Positions 1-6,916 are shown, counted from the stretch's first letter. The stretch: 7,603 nucleotides of DNA from Prevotellaceae bacterium UBA2718 (GCA_002353975.1 DEKQ01000163.1:10095-17697), one strand, 5' to 3'. Translations and numbers: made by a program. The notes: generated from the sequence alone by a model not told the origin.

Positions 1-78
1 CAGGTCCGCCCGCTGATGCTTCAATGTAGTGACGGTTGAGATTTCCCTATGTTACTCTTTCTCGCCGCTTTCATATAT

Positions 79-3000
79 TCACTGGTCTATTTTTACTGTA
101 TATTGCAATTTCATCGTTCCCTCGGCCTCTGTGATGCCGGTGCTGACGTCATCGACGGTGATGCTCTGGTTCTCCTTGGTCCAGGCAGACCAATCAAGGT
201 TCTCTATCAGGATGACGTTCTCTCCACTGAAATCAAACGTGCCGCTGCCGGTGAAGGTCACGGTATAGCTGCCACCCTCATTGCGAACGAGATGGAACTC
301 ACAGTCTATCTTGTGCTTGATGGTGCCGTTGAGCAGGTTGTTGATTCCGTAGGCGATATCCCAGCCTGATCCTGTACTAAAGGCCTTGTTGAAGCCCTGC
401 ACGAACTCTGCCTTCGTCTTCTCCACAAACTTATGGCTGGTATTGATGGTGAACGTGCCCGTTCCCTCGTTGCCCGTCATCGTACCGATGATGTCGTCGC
501 CTATCTTCACGTGCCCGGCATCATCGACCGTGATGAAGTCGTGCTGCTTGAAGAACTTCTCGATTTCCTTTTGGAAGCGTGCACGCTTGTTGAACCGATT
601 GTCGAGATAGAGGTTCCATTCTTGAACATTCTGCATCGGCTTTTTCACCAGATTCTTTTCCGTGTCAAGGTAATAGTAGAAGCCATCGAATGTCATCGGC
701 ATCTCCACGTGATCCGGCTCGTAGGTCAGCTGGAGATCCATGAGCTTCGGTGCCTCCACCTCCACGCCGCTCTTGGCCAGGTCTATCTTGAAACCGCGCT
801 TGCCCGTGTGCTCCGAAATCTGGAAGTCCCACGTCTTGCGCTCGATGCCCTTGCGGTCGACGAGCACCACCTTGAAGGGCATCTCATTCTGCAACAGGGC
901 ATACACGGTGAAGTATCCCAGCGTGGCCGTACCGTCGTCTCCGATGGTACACATCCACTCCTCGGCGTTACCGACGCTGGCGGGGATGTCTGCGAAGCGC
1001 ATCTGCCAGCCGGCATACTTCGATTTGCCGTCGGAAGGCTTCGAGGAGTCGGTTATCTGAAGCTTGTATTGCGTATTGACGATGGCAGCCACGCGATCCA
1101 GTGCCTTATGATAGCGGTTGTTGGCCTCCACCCTCAGGTTTTCCCTGATGGCCTTGATGACGCTCACCATATCGCCGTGAATCAGGTCGGCATAGTATTC
1201 ATCGCTGATCTGCTGCATGTCTGCCTCGCTAATCCACATGTAGCTCGACAGCCCCTGCGTCTTAGCCCACTCGTAGCTCCAGGTGCGCACTGCCTCGTTG
1301 TCTTCCCAGAAGCGGTCAGTGTATCTCTTCACCGCATATTCGATGAAGGCCTCGAGTTTTGTCTGCGACATCTTTCCCTCGGCGAATATCGGGTAGAGGT
1401 AGTTGTACCAGTCCTTTGGCGTGCGAAGGTAGCCGTTCGGATTCTCCCGATTTTTGGGGAACTTAGAGTCTGCCTGCAGCGCACTGTTGCCTGCCATGCT
1501 GTAATAGTAACGATAGGCGGCGCGGAACATGTCGCGCTTATGCTCCTGGACTGTGGTGTTTAGTTTTTCGAGAGCAATGCCGATGAACGCCACACATCCG
1601 GAGCATGCTGACATGATGGGGGTGCCGATGGCCGATGCCATCTGTCCACCGGCATAGTTGAGCACCGTGCTCAGCGTACCTTTCAGCACACCCACGTTAT
1701 CGCCCCTGATGTCGGCTCCCGCCACGTCAAGGATACTCAGTGCCGTGCCTAAGTAGCCAATATATTCCACGGCGTTTTCCAAGGCCTTTGGCTTGAAGTC
1801 AAGCAGAGGTTCGGAGATGCTGGTAACGATGTTATAGAGGCCATCGAGTCCCACACTTTGCCACAGTCCCATCTCGTCCTTGAACTCCCGTATCATCTGT
1901 GCCTCTGGGTCGTCAGACGACACGATGTACAGCAGTTTCTTAATGGCTTCTTCCGTATCATCATACAGGTTGGGGGTGATGCCCCAGTAGCTGAGCTTGG
2001 CCAGGCAGCTGTAGTCCTCAAGGGTGAAGAACACGGTGTAGGGCGACAGGTGGTTGGTGGTGATGGTCACCGTTCCGCTGTCCTCGTCGTACTTGAAACA
2101 GACAGGTTCCCAATGGCCCTTCTCCTCGTTATAATAGGCTGCATTCACCTTCTCCCCTGCATTGAGCGAAACGGGAATGACGATGTCAGCCGTGCCGCTC
2201 AGCTCGTGGCTACCGTCCGACAGGTTCAGGTCCACGCTGATGCCTCGGATGATGCCATCGGTGACATCGGGTTTCAGCACGCCATTGCGGATGCTGAGCT
2301 GAACGTCTTCGTCGATGCAGGTGCTGCTGAACGTCACGCTGCACTTCTGGGCCTCGACGGTCAGCGTGGAGTCGTTCAGGTCGAACACCTCGGCGTTCTC
2401 ATAGACGAAGCTCGGCACCCATGTGATGCTGTCAACGGCAGCAACGGTGGTCGTATAGTCGTCCTTGCCTTTGCGCTTGATGACCACGTGCTGGCCATCG
2501 GCGTCCAGCTCCATGCTGCTTACCTCACTGACGGGAATTTTTACGCGTTCAGAGCCGTCCTCCGTACCGTTCACCACCATATAATACTCTCGGCCCGGAG
2601 GTGGTGTGGGCTCATATTCGTCTGGATAATAAGTGGCCCATCTATAGGCCTCATTAATCCATCTGAAACGTCGCCAGCCTGGCGCATTTGCATAAAGTTC
2701 ACGACTACCCTTGGGCACATATAGCGTGAGGTCTCGACTCTCAAAAATCTTGTCATTGAACGTCGTGTCAGAGATGACGGGAGGAATGTCCGCTCTGATA
2801 TACACTTCTGTTATGTATTGGCTACAGTCCCTGAAGGCACCCTCCATCTCAACGACAGTGTTAGGGATGACGATATTTCCACGACCCCTGATACAGCCGG
2901 GTTCCAATTTGACCAAAGTCTCGGGAAAGGTGTACCAATCTTCACCCATCGGAGAGTTGACAGGATCAGGTACCGTCATCAACAAACTTGTACCGCTACT

Positions 3001-4851
3001 GTTGAGCAAGTACGGCTGTTTTTGTTCAGAGCAGTGGAAATAGGGATTGTCCTTTACATAGAACCACGACAGATAGACGCAATTGCTGAAAGCGTCTGTC
3101 GCGATGCTTTTTAGCTTGGGCGGAATAATAAAAGTACAATCGCCCGTCCTCGAGCCATAAGCATTGTTACCGCCAAAGAAACAGGTGTAGAATGCCTCTG
3201 AGCCTATTTCCTCCAAGTTCTCGAAGTTGGGGGCTTTCAAGAAGTAACACATGAAAAACACCCGTTTTCCTAATTTCGTAATATGGCTGAGCCACTCGCC
3301 CGTGTCCAGATTGGAGTTGTTGTAGAAAGCCTGGTCGTCCACCTCAAAGGCCGGACTCTTGCAGGTAATCTCACTGACATTGCACATGCTGAAGGCCCGT
3401 TTGCCGATACGCTTGACAGAGGCTCCGATGGTGAGTTTGTGAACGCTGGCATTCGCAAAGGAGTTGTCGGGTATCTCTTTCGCCTTGTCACCGAACACCA
3501 CTTCTTCAACGCTGCTCATGATAAACGCATTCTGGTCAATGGTCTCTATGTTGTCGCCAATGGTAATCTTGTCGAATTTTCCTTTCGCATAGAAGGCGAG
3601 ACTGCGGATGCGGGTCACACGGTATTCCTTGCCTTCGTTGGTCACCACCGATGGTATCGTCACTTCACCGTTTTCTTTTCCACCTCCGCCGAGCGTGTAG
3701 TCTAGCACCTCTGCTGTGCCGTTCGTCAGCAGTCCGTACTTGATGCCGTCGATTACCTTGTACTCGGCATTGTAGGGACGGACACCGGTGAAGATGGTAG
3801 CGTTACACGCATAACCGGACACAAGCGCATTCTTGTAAAACCCGTCGCAGGAGCCGCCCCACCCGTAGTTGAAGTGGAAATAGTTCCTGTCGGTATAGCC
3901 ATCGCACACCAGCGCATGACCGTTGTCTGTCGTCTCATAACCCGAGAAACCGCCATACAGCACGGGGCGATGCTCGTCAAGTTCACTCATTATACGGCCT
4001 GTCAGGTTGTCAGCAGTAAGCCCTTGCACCTTCTCAATGCCCGGCTCATAGCCGAAATTCTTTATCAGCGGCTGAGAAACGAAGTACGTTGGACTGCCTT
4101 CATTTGCATACATCGTTCCGAAGGCCTTACCGATGTCGGCCATCAAATGAGCCACGGCCTCTGCCTGGACATTAGTGTAACTCATATAGTCGTCAAGCAT
4201 ATTGTCCCAGTCGTAAGTGCGACCCGAGAAATCTTCTGTACCTAACGTGCCAATCGTTGCCTTCGGCCACTTCCAATAGTTCATCACCTGTGCAATAGCC
4301 GTGGGAACGCAGCCTGTCGGGCAACCCGTCGGGCAAAAGATGTTATAAGGTCCCCACTGGTTCCAAGTGGTGGTAAGCAATGGTTCAACAACTATTGAGC
4401 CGATATAGTCGGGCCATTGTTTGACAACTTTCTTCGGTGCAGCCAGCTTCGGATTCTGCCGGAGTGAGTCCACTTGGCAGGAGTACAGGCTAAGCAGGTC
4501 TTTCAGTTGCACAGGACAAGCGTTATATGAGAACGAACCGTGGTCGCAGTAGCCCAGCACCTCGTCTTCAGCACCATCCTCGCCCGATACCACGACGAAT
4601 CCCTGTTCGTTTCCCAGATTGATGACATAGACATTATTCTTCTCTACTACCTTCGAGCGCATGACGTGAGCCATCTCTGGCGAAACGGGCCTGGATAGAG
4701 CCTTGCGGCGCGAAAATTGTTGCACCGATGGGCTGTTGACATTGACAAACTGGCGGGCTATCTGCAGAGCCTGCTCTGCGCTGACATCGTCGGCCAGCAC
4801 GGTGTTGGTCGCAAGGAGCGCGACTATCAGGAGAGAAAACAGTTTCTTCAT
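79..4851 (-). CDS. Giant secreted C10 (streptopain-like) cysteine protease with BspA-type leucine-rich repeats and a large unassigned C-terminal half
   Basis: The protein has 1590 residues. Residues 1-20 are a signal peptide (VLA-DD cleavage), so it is exported. Residues 21-150 resemble the C10 propeptide (YVINLGNEQGFVVVSG). Residues 150-358 are the papain-fold C10 domain: Gln165 in TTWNQWGPYN (probable oxyanion hole), catalytic Cys181 in GCVPTAIAQVMNYW, His312 in GHALVCDGY and the NYGWGG..DGFY loop, so it should be active. Residues 365-735 are BspA-like leucine-rich repeats. Residues 755-812 resemble part of the upstream gene's product. Residues 813-945 are a beta domain ending in NHLSPYTVFF, similar to ZU5/GPS domains. 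Residues 950-1262 are mostly helical with a Gly/Ala-rich hydrophobic stretch (1030-1098). Residues 1280-1590 are beta-rich and unrecognised. Streptopain itself has about 400 residues. No T9SS sorting tail is visible. The ATG overlaps the upstream stop (ATGA), suggesting translational coupling. Protease assignment is firm; the role of the C-terminal half is unknown. Confidence 0.93.
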   Translation of the reverse strand: MKKLFSLLIVALLATNTVLADDVSAEQALQIARQFVNVNSPSVQQFSRRKALSRPVSPEMAHVMRSKVVEKNNVYVINLGNEQGFVVVSGEDGAEDEVLGYCDHGSFSYNACPVQLKDLLSLYSCQVDSLRQNPKLAAPKKVVKQWPDYIGSIVVEPLLTTTWNQWGPYNIFCPTGCPTGCVPTAIAQVMNYWKWPKATIGTLGTEDFSGRTYDWDNMLDDYMSYTNVQAEAVAHLMADIGKAFGTMYANEGSPTYFVSQPLIKNFGYEPGIEKVQGLTADNLTGRIMSELDEHRPVLYGGFSGYETTDNGHALVCDGYTDRNYFHFNYGWGGSCDGFYKNALVSGYACNATIFTGVRPYNAEYKVIDGIKYGLLTNGTAEVLDYTLGGGGKENGEVTIPSVVTNEGKEYRVTRIRSLAFYAKGKFDKITIGDNIETIDQNAFIMSSVEEVVFGDKAKEIPDNSFANASVHKLTIGASVKRIGKRAFSMCNVSEITCKSPAFEVDDQAFYNNSNLDTGEWLSHITKLGKRVFFMCYFLKAPNFENLEEIGSEAFYTCFFGGNNAYGSRTGDCTFIIPPKLKSIATDAFSNCVYLSWFYVKDNPYFHCSEQKQPYLLNSSGTSLLMTVPDPVNSPMGEDWYTFPETLVKLEPGCIRGRGNIVIPNTVVEMEGAFRDCSQYITEVYIRADIPPVISDTTFNDKIFESRDLTLYVPKGSRELYANAPGWRRFRWINEAYRWATYYPDEYEPTPPPGREYYMVVNGTEDGSERVKIPVSEVSSMELDADGQHVVIKRKGKDDYTTTVAAVDSITWVPSFVYENAEVFDLNDSTLTVEAQKCSVTFSSTCIDEDVQLSIRNGVLKPDVTDGIIRGISVDLNLSDGSHELSGTADIVIPVSLNAGEKVNAAYYNEEKGHWEPVCFKYDEDSGTVTITTNHLSPYTVFFTLEDYSCLAKLSYWGITPNLYDDTEEAIKKLLYIVSSDDPEAQMIREFKDEMGLWQSVGLDGLYNIVTSISEPLLDFKPKALENAVEYIGYLGTALSILDVAGADIRGDNVGVLKGTLSTVLNYAGGQMASAIGTPIMSACSGCVAFIGIALEKLNTTVQEHKRDMFRAAYRYYYSMAGNSALQADSKFPKNRENPNGYLRTPKDWYNYLYPIFAEGKMSQTKLEAFIEYAVKRYTDRFWEDNEAVRTWSYEWAKTQGLSSYMWISEADMQQISDEYYADLIHGDMVSVIKAIRENLRVEANNRYHKALDRVAAIVNTQYKLQITDSSKPSDGKSKYAGWQMRFADIPASVGNAEEWMCTIGDDGTATLGYFTVYALLQNEMPFKVVLVDRKGIERKTWDFQISEHTGKRGFKIDLAKSGVEVEAPKLMDLQLTYEPDHVEMPMTFDGFYYYLDTEKNLVKKPMQNVQEWNLYLDNRFNKRARFQKEIEKFFKQHDFITVDDAGHVKIGDDIIGTMTGNEGTGTFTINTSHKFVEKTKAEFVQGFNKAFSTGSGWDIAYGINNLLNGTIKHKIDCEFHLVRNEGGSYTVTFTGSGTFDFSGENVILIENLDWSAWTKENQSITVDDVSTGITEAEGTMKLQYTVKIDQ
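2017..2415 (-). other. Domain-level call: ZU5/GPS-like beta domain in the protease, with HLS motif
   Basis: Residues 813-945 have the layout of a ZU5-like beta sandwich: LSGTADIVIPVSLNAGEKV, then AAYYNEEKGHWEPVCFKYD, then VTITTNHLSPYTVFF. The last element resembles the autoproteolytic HF-S site of ZU5 proteins such as PIDD and the HL-S/T site of GAIN/GPS domains. Similar NH[FL]S-Y patterns are common in bacterial surface proteins, where cleavage is mostly untested. Pro937 directly after the Ser could hinder the reaction. The domain separates the adhesive protease half from the helical half. Domain call is moderate; self-cleavage is hypothesis. Confidence 0.5.
2647..3759 (-). repeat. BspA-like leucine-rich repeat region inside the protease
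   Basis: Residues 365-735 of the large protein contain roughly eight irregular units of about 22 residues of the LRR_5/BspA type. Examples are VTRIRSLAFY, IETIDQNAFIMSSVEEVVFG, VKRIGKRAFSMCNVSEITC, LEEIGSEAFYTCFFGG and LKSIATDAFSNCVYLSWF. The block closes with ADIPPVISDTTF and LTLYVPKGSRELYANAPGW, a usual end for these arrays. BspA-type repeats in oral and gut Bacteroidales and in Treponema bind host matrix proteins or other bacteria, so this region probably directs the protease to a target surface. The repeats are diverged at the nucleotide level, so recent tandem amplification is unlikely. Confidence 0.85.
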
Positions 4852-5327
4852 GACTTGCGGAATTTGAAGGTGAAATGCTTGGTCCGGATAATGTAGATAC
4901 CTTTGCTAAGATGCTGCACAGGAATGTCGATATGGCCGCTGCCGTCCAGGCGGTACTGACCGACCTTGGTCCCACTCATGCTATAAAGGAACACCTGTGA
5001 GCCCGACTCGCCACCGACGACGGAAATCATGCCATCCTGGAATCGGAATTGCGCATCGGCCTTCTTCTCGACACTTTCGATACCCGTCAAGTCATCAAAG
5101 CTGACATCGAAATCAATCTTCTTCAGCATGTAGATAGGGTATTGCACACTTGTATTCGTGGTCGTCAGCACCAGATTATTGCCACTGTACGTCACCACCG
5201 GCTTCTCCGTGAACGCGAACGTCGCTACCTGCCCATCCACCTGATGGATGGCCACCGCATTCTGTGCCCACATCGCCGTAATGGAGAACGTGAGCAGGAG
5301 TGAGAGAGTAATAAGTCTTGTTTTCAT
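4848..5327 (-). CDS. Small secreted protein with T9SS type A-like C-terminal sorting domain
   Basis: The product has 159 residues. Residues 1-21 form a signal peptide (basic MKTR, hydrophobic core, AMWA-Q cleavage). Residues 24-74 are a short beta module (HQVDGQVATFAF to MLKKIDF) with the same layout as residues 755-812 of the downstream protease. Residues 94-159 look like a Bacteroidota T9SS type A sorting domain: a beta sandwich with VFLYSMSGTKV, HIDIPVQHLSKGIYII, and a basic end FKFRKS. Known T9SS cargo are carried across the outer membrane and the domain is usually removed or linked to the surface. Subtracting signal and sorting domain leaves only about 70 residues, so it may be a surface adaptor or a partner of the protease rather than an enzyme; this is inference. 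It is the first gene of the unit and its TGA overlaps the protease ATG. It does not resemble streptopain inhibitors as far as I can judge. Confidence 0.88.
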   Translation of the reverse strand: MKTRLITLSLLLTFSITAMWAQNAVAIHQVDGQVATFAFTEKPVVTYSGNNLVLTTTNTSVQYPIYMLKKIDFDVSFDDLTGIESVEKKADAQFRFQDGMISVVGGESGSQVFLYSMSGTKVGQYRLDGSGHIDIPVQHLSKGIYIIRTKHFTFKFRKS

Positions 5328-5492
5328 AATCGTTCGATTGATGAGTTTAAGAATTAAATTTTCTATAATGGAGTGTGAGAATAAAAGTTGAGAAACTTGA
5401 ATATAGTATTAGACAGTTATTCAGGGAAAGGTCTATTCCCTTCTTAACATGCTTTCTCGTCCTGTCTCTGTTAGCCATTAGGAATCTCAGCA

Positions 5493-5500
5493 CAAAATTA
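5493..5500 (-). promoter_or_regulatory. Candidate -7 element for the protease operon
   Basis: On the minus strand this reads TAATTTTG, an exact TAnnTTTG match. No TTTG-like -33 element is present at the expected 19-21-base distance. Initiation near 5488 would give a leader of about 160 bases before the first gene. No better match was found closer to 5327. The missing -33 element suggests an activator-dependent promoter, or a false match. Confidence 0.35.
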
Positions 5501-5525
5501 TGAATTTTACCGTATATCGTGGTTT

Positions 5526-5560
5526 CATATTTGCAAAAAAAAAGTCCCATATTTGCAAAA
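5526..5560. repeat. Exact 13-bp direct repeat with 22-bp period in the divergent promoter region (candidate operator)
   Basis: CATATTTGCAAAA occurs at 5526-5538 and again at 5548-5560. The start-to-start distance is 22 bp, about two helical turns, the usual spacing of paired AraC-family half-sites. Each copy has a palindromic TTTGCAAA core. A related CATATATCGCAAG lies at 5565-5577, and TATATCG occurs on both flanks (5513-5519 and 5567-5573). The position between divergent regulator and target operon fits an operator; binding is inferred. Confidence 0.5.
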
Positions 5561-5614
5561 GATGCATATATCGCAAGTATTTTTGTGCTTTATCCGATTT
5601 TTTTATTTGTTTTA

Positions 5615-5646
5615 GTTGATTTAGTTGCATTAATTGTTTAACTTTG
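5615..5646 (+). promoter_or_regulatory. Likely Bacteroidota-type promoter for the AraC regulator gene
   Basis: TAACTTTG at 5639-5646 is an exact match to the Bacteroidota -7 consensus TAnnTTTG. GTTG at 5615-5618 is a three-of-four match to the -33 TTTG element, with a 20-base gap, which is within the usual range. Transcription would start near 5650-5653, at or beside the ATG at 5652. The region is AT-rich, so a chance match is possible. Confidence 0.5.
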
Positions 5647-5651
5647 CATTT

Positions 5652-6860
5652 ATGATACAGATGCTTGTCACTTTGTTACCAACATTTGTTTGTGGCATTT
5701 TGTCAGTTGAATTGTTCTTTAGCTGGCGTAAGAACTATATGCCGGCAAAACTGTGGCTCCTAATATGGGCGATATCTGCAACGTTGTTATACTCAGGGCA
5801 TTTCGTGTATTTTTGCAGGTTCATCTCGCTGCTGCCTTTGTCTGATTCTATATATACGACATGCAATCTGGTAGTTTACCCTTTATACCTTATATATATT
5901 TATAAGCTTACAGAACTGCGTACACCCCGTCTGTTACTTGCATTGATGGTTCTTCCTATACTTGTTGGATGTAGCGTAGCTACTCTCTATGCCGTGATGA
6001 ATCCCGATGAAATGGCGCTTTTTGTTAATTCTTATCTGTATCATGACGCTTCGCGGGGAACGATGACGCAGATTGTTACAGCACAGAAATTGTTACATGA
6101 TTTTTGCAAGATAGCGTTTTCGGTGGAACTGCTTCTGGTGGTATTTGTAGGCAGAAGGAAAATAAAGAAATACAATAGCATGGTTGAACAACTGTATGCT
6201 GACACCGAAGAGAGGTCGCTACACTCTATTAATATCATCCTACTGCTCCTGATAATTACTTCGGTGGTGTCTTTCGTAATAAATCTAATAGGACGTACAT
6301 GGTTCTCCGATCATTATGCCTTTCTCATTTTCCCCTCTTTGACATTCTCTGCCTTACTCTTCGCAATAGGATGGTGCGGCCTGAATCAAGATTTCTCTAT
6401 CATCGATATATATAAAGACCGTGAAGCGTTCTCAAATCATGCAGATAATAACTTCTTGACCGATGTACTAAAGCAGCCGTATATGGTTTCGGTTGGAGAG
6501 GATTTGTCTATTGGAGATTTCTTTACTGATAGCGAGAGTATCGCAGAACTGCCTTCTGAGAAATTAGAACCATTGCGTGAACAACTTGTTGAGGTGGTAG
6601 AGAAGAAGCAGATTTTCAGACAGCATGACTTAAAACTCGATGAATTGGCGAATATTTTAGGAACGAATCGTACTTATTTGCTGAAGGTGATGCATGACGG
6701 TATGGGAATGTCCTTTTCCGAATATATCAATAGGTGTCGCATAGCCTATGCATTGGAATTGATGTCAAGATGTCCCGATATATCAAAGACGGAAATTGCT
6801 TACAGGTCTGGATTCTCATCAAAATCATCGTTCTATCGTAACCTCAGGCTTTATTCTTGA
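5652..6860 (+). CDS. Membrane-anchored AraC-family transcriptional regulator, C terminus possibly truncated
   Basis: From the ATG at 5652 the product has 402 residues. About seven hydrophobic segments are visible, near residues 5-24, 34-54, 69-85, 93-114, 150-167, 194-213 and 222-242. A roughly 80-residue linker follows, then an AraC-type DNA-binding domain at 325-402: first helix-turn-helix LKLDELANILGTNRTYLLKV with SFSEYINRCRIAYAL, second ISKTEIAYRSGFSSKSSFYRN. This layout, an N-terminal membrane sensor plus cytoplasmic AraC domain, is common in Bacteroidota; the signal sensed cannot be read from sequence. I prefer ATG 5652, just before the first helix, over TTG 5634, which lies upstream of the likely -7 element; ATG 5661 is also possible. 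The protein stops at FYRNLRLYS, about ten residues short of the usual TGxTPxxY end. The gene is visibly more AT-rich than the protease operon. It is divergent from that operon and probably regulates it (inference). Confidence 0.9.
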   Translation: MIQMLVTLLPTFVCGILSVELFFSWRKNYMPAKLWLLIWAISATLLYSGHFVYFCRFISLLPLSDSIYTTCNLVVYPLYLIYIYKLTELRTPRLLLALMVLPILVGCSVATLYAVMNPDEMALFVNSYLYHDASRGTMTQIVTAQKLLHDFCKIAFSVELLLVVFVGRRKIKKYNSMVEQLYADTEERSLHSINIILLLLIITSVVSFVINLIGRTWFSDHYAFLIFPSLTFSALLFAIGWCGLNQDFSIIDIYKDREAFSNHADNNFLTDVLKQPYMVSVGEDLSIGDFFTDSESIAELPSEKLEPLREQLVEVVEKKQIFRQHDLKLDELANILGTNRTYLLKVMHDGMGMSFSEYINRCRIAYALELMSRCPDISKTEIAYRSGFSSKSSFYRNLRLYS

Positions 6861-6891
6861 AAGTTCACATATTGGTAAAGCAAAATAAAAT

Positions 6892-6916
6892 CCCTGCAAA
6901 GTTTCTTTTTGCAGGG
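6892..6916 (-). terminator. Intrinsic terminator hairpin between convergent genes
   Basis: CCCTGCAAA (6892-6900) and TTTGCAGGG (6908-6916) form a perfect 9-bp stem with a 7-base loop. Read on the minus strand the hairpin is followed by ATTTTATTTTG, a good U-tract, so it should end the acyltransferase transcript about 110 bases after its stop. On the plus strand the hairpin follows the regulator stop by about 30 bases but has no U-tract after it, so it would be a weak terminator in that direction. Confidence 0.75.

Larger units (their letters stand above)
5328..5651. promoter_or_regulatory. Divergent intergenic region between protease operon and regulator
   Basis: This 324-base AT-rich stretch contains no gene I can support with confidence. 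It holds the candidate promoters and the 22-bp-period repeats. It also has a small hairpin at 5423-5441 (AGGGAA, 7-base loop, TTCCCT) inside the proposed minus-strand leader. An inverted repeat AATCG-TT-CGATT at 5328-5339 abuts the start codon of the first operon gene. A minus-strand reading frame at 5347-5478 lies wholly within the proposed leader (43 codons from an ATG) and may be chance. Confidence 0.6.

Noticed and set aside
1..78. Possible terminator or gene end downstream of the protease stop
   Set aside because: No stem followed by a U-tract is visible on the minus strand. The plus-strand frames that stop at 27 and 39 are too short to assign to a gene.
433..1563. 376-codon open frame on the plus strand
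   Set aside because: It is antisense to the protease gene, whose reading is continuous and gives recognisable domains upstream. The antisense translation is rich in His, Leu and Val with no domain pattern, typical of a shadow frame in GC-richer coding DNA.
1858..2724. 288-codon open frame on the plus strand
   Set aside because: It is antisense to the shared module, ZU5-like domain and adjacent regions of the protease. No motif, signal peptide or promoter supports it.
5328..5339. Inverted repeat AATCG-TT-CGATT touching the first operon start codon
   Set aside because: The two-base loop cannot form a stable RNA hairpin and the arms are only 5 bp. It could be an operator, but nothing else supports this.
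5347..5550. 67-codon minus-strand frame upstream of the operon, taken as a full gene from 5550
   Set aside because: Its start lies upstream of the likely -7 element and within the direct repeats, so the full frame is probably not translated. Only the shorter leader reading from 5478 was kept, as a low-interest observation.
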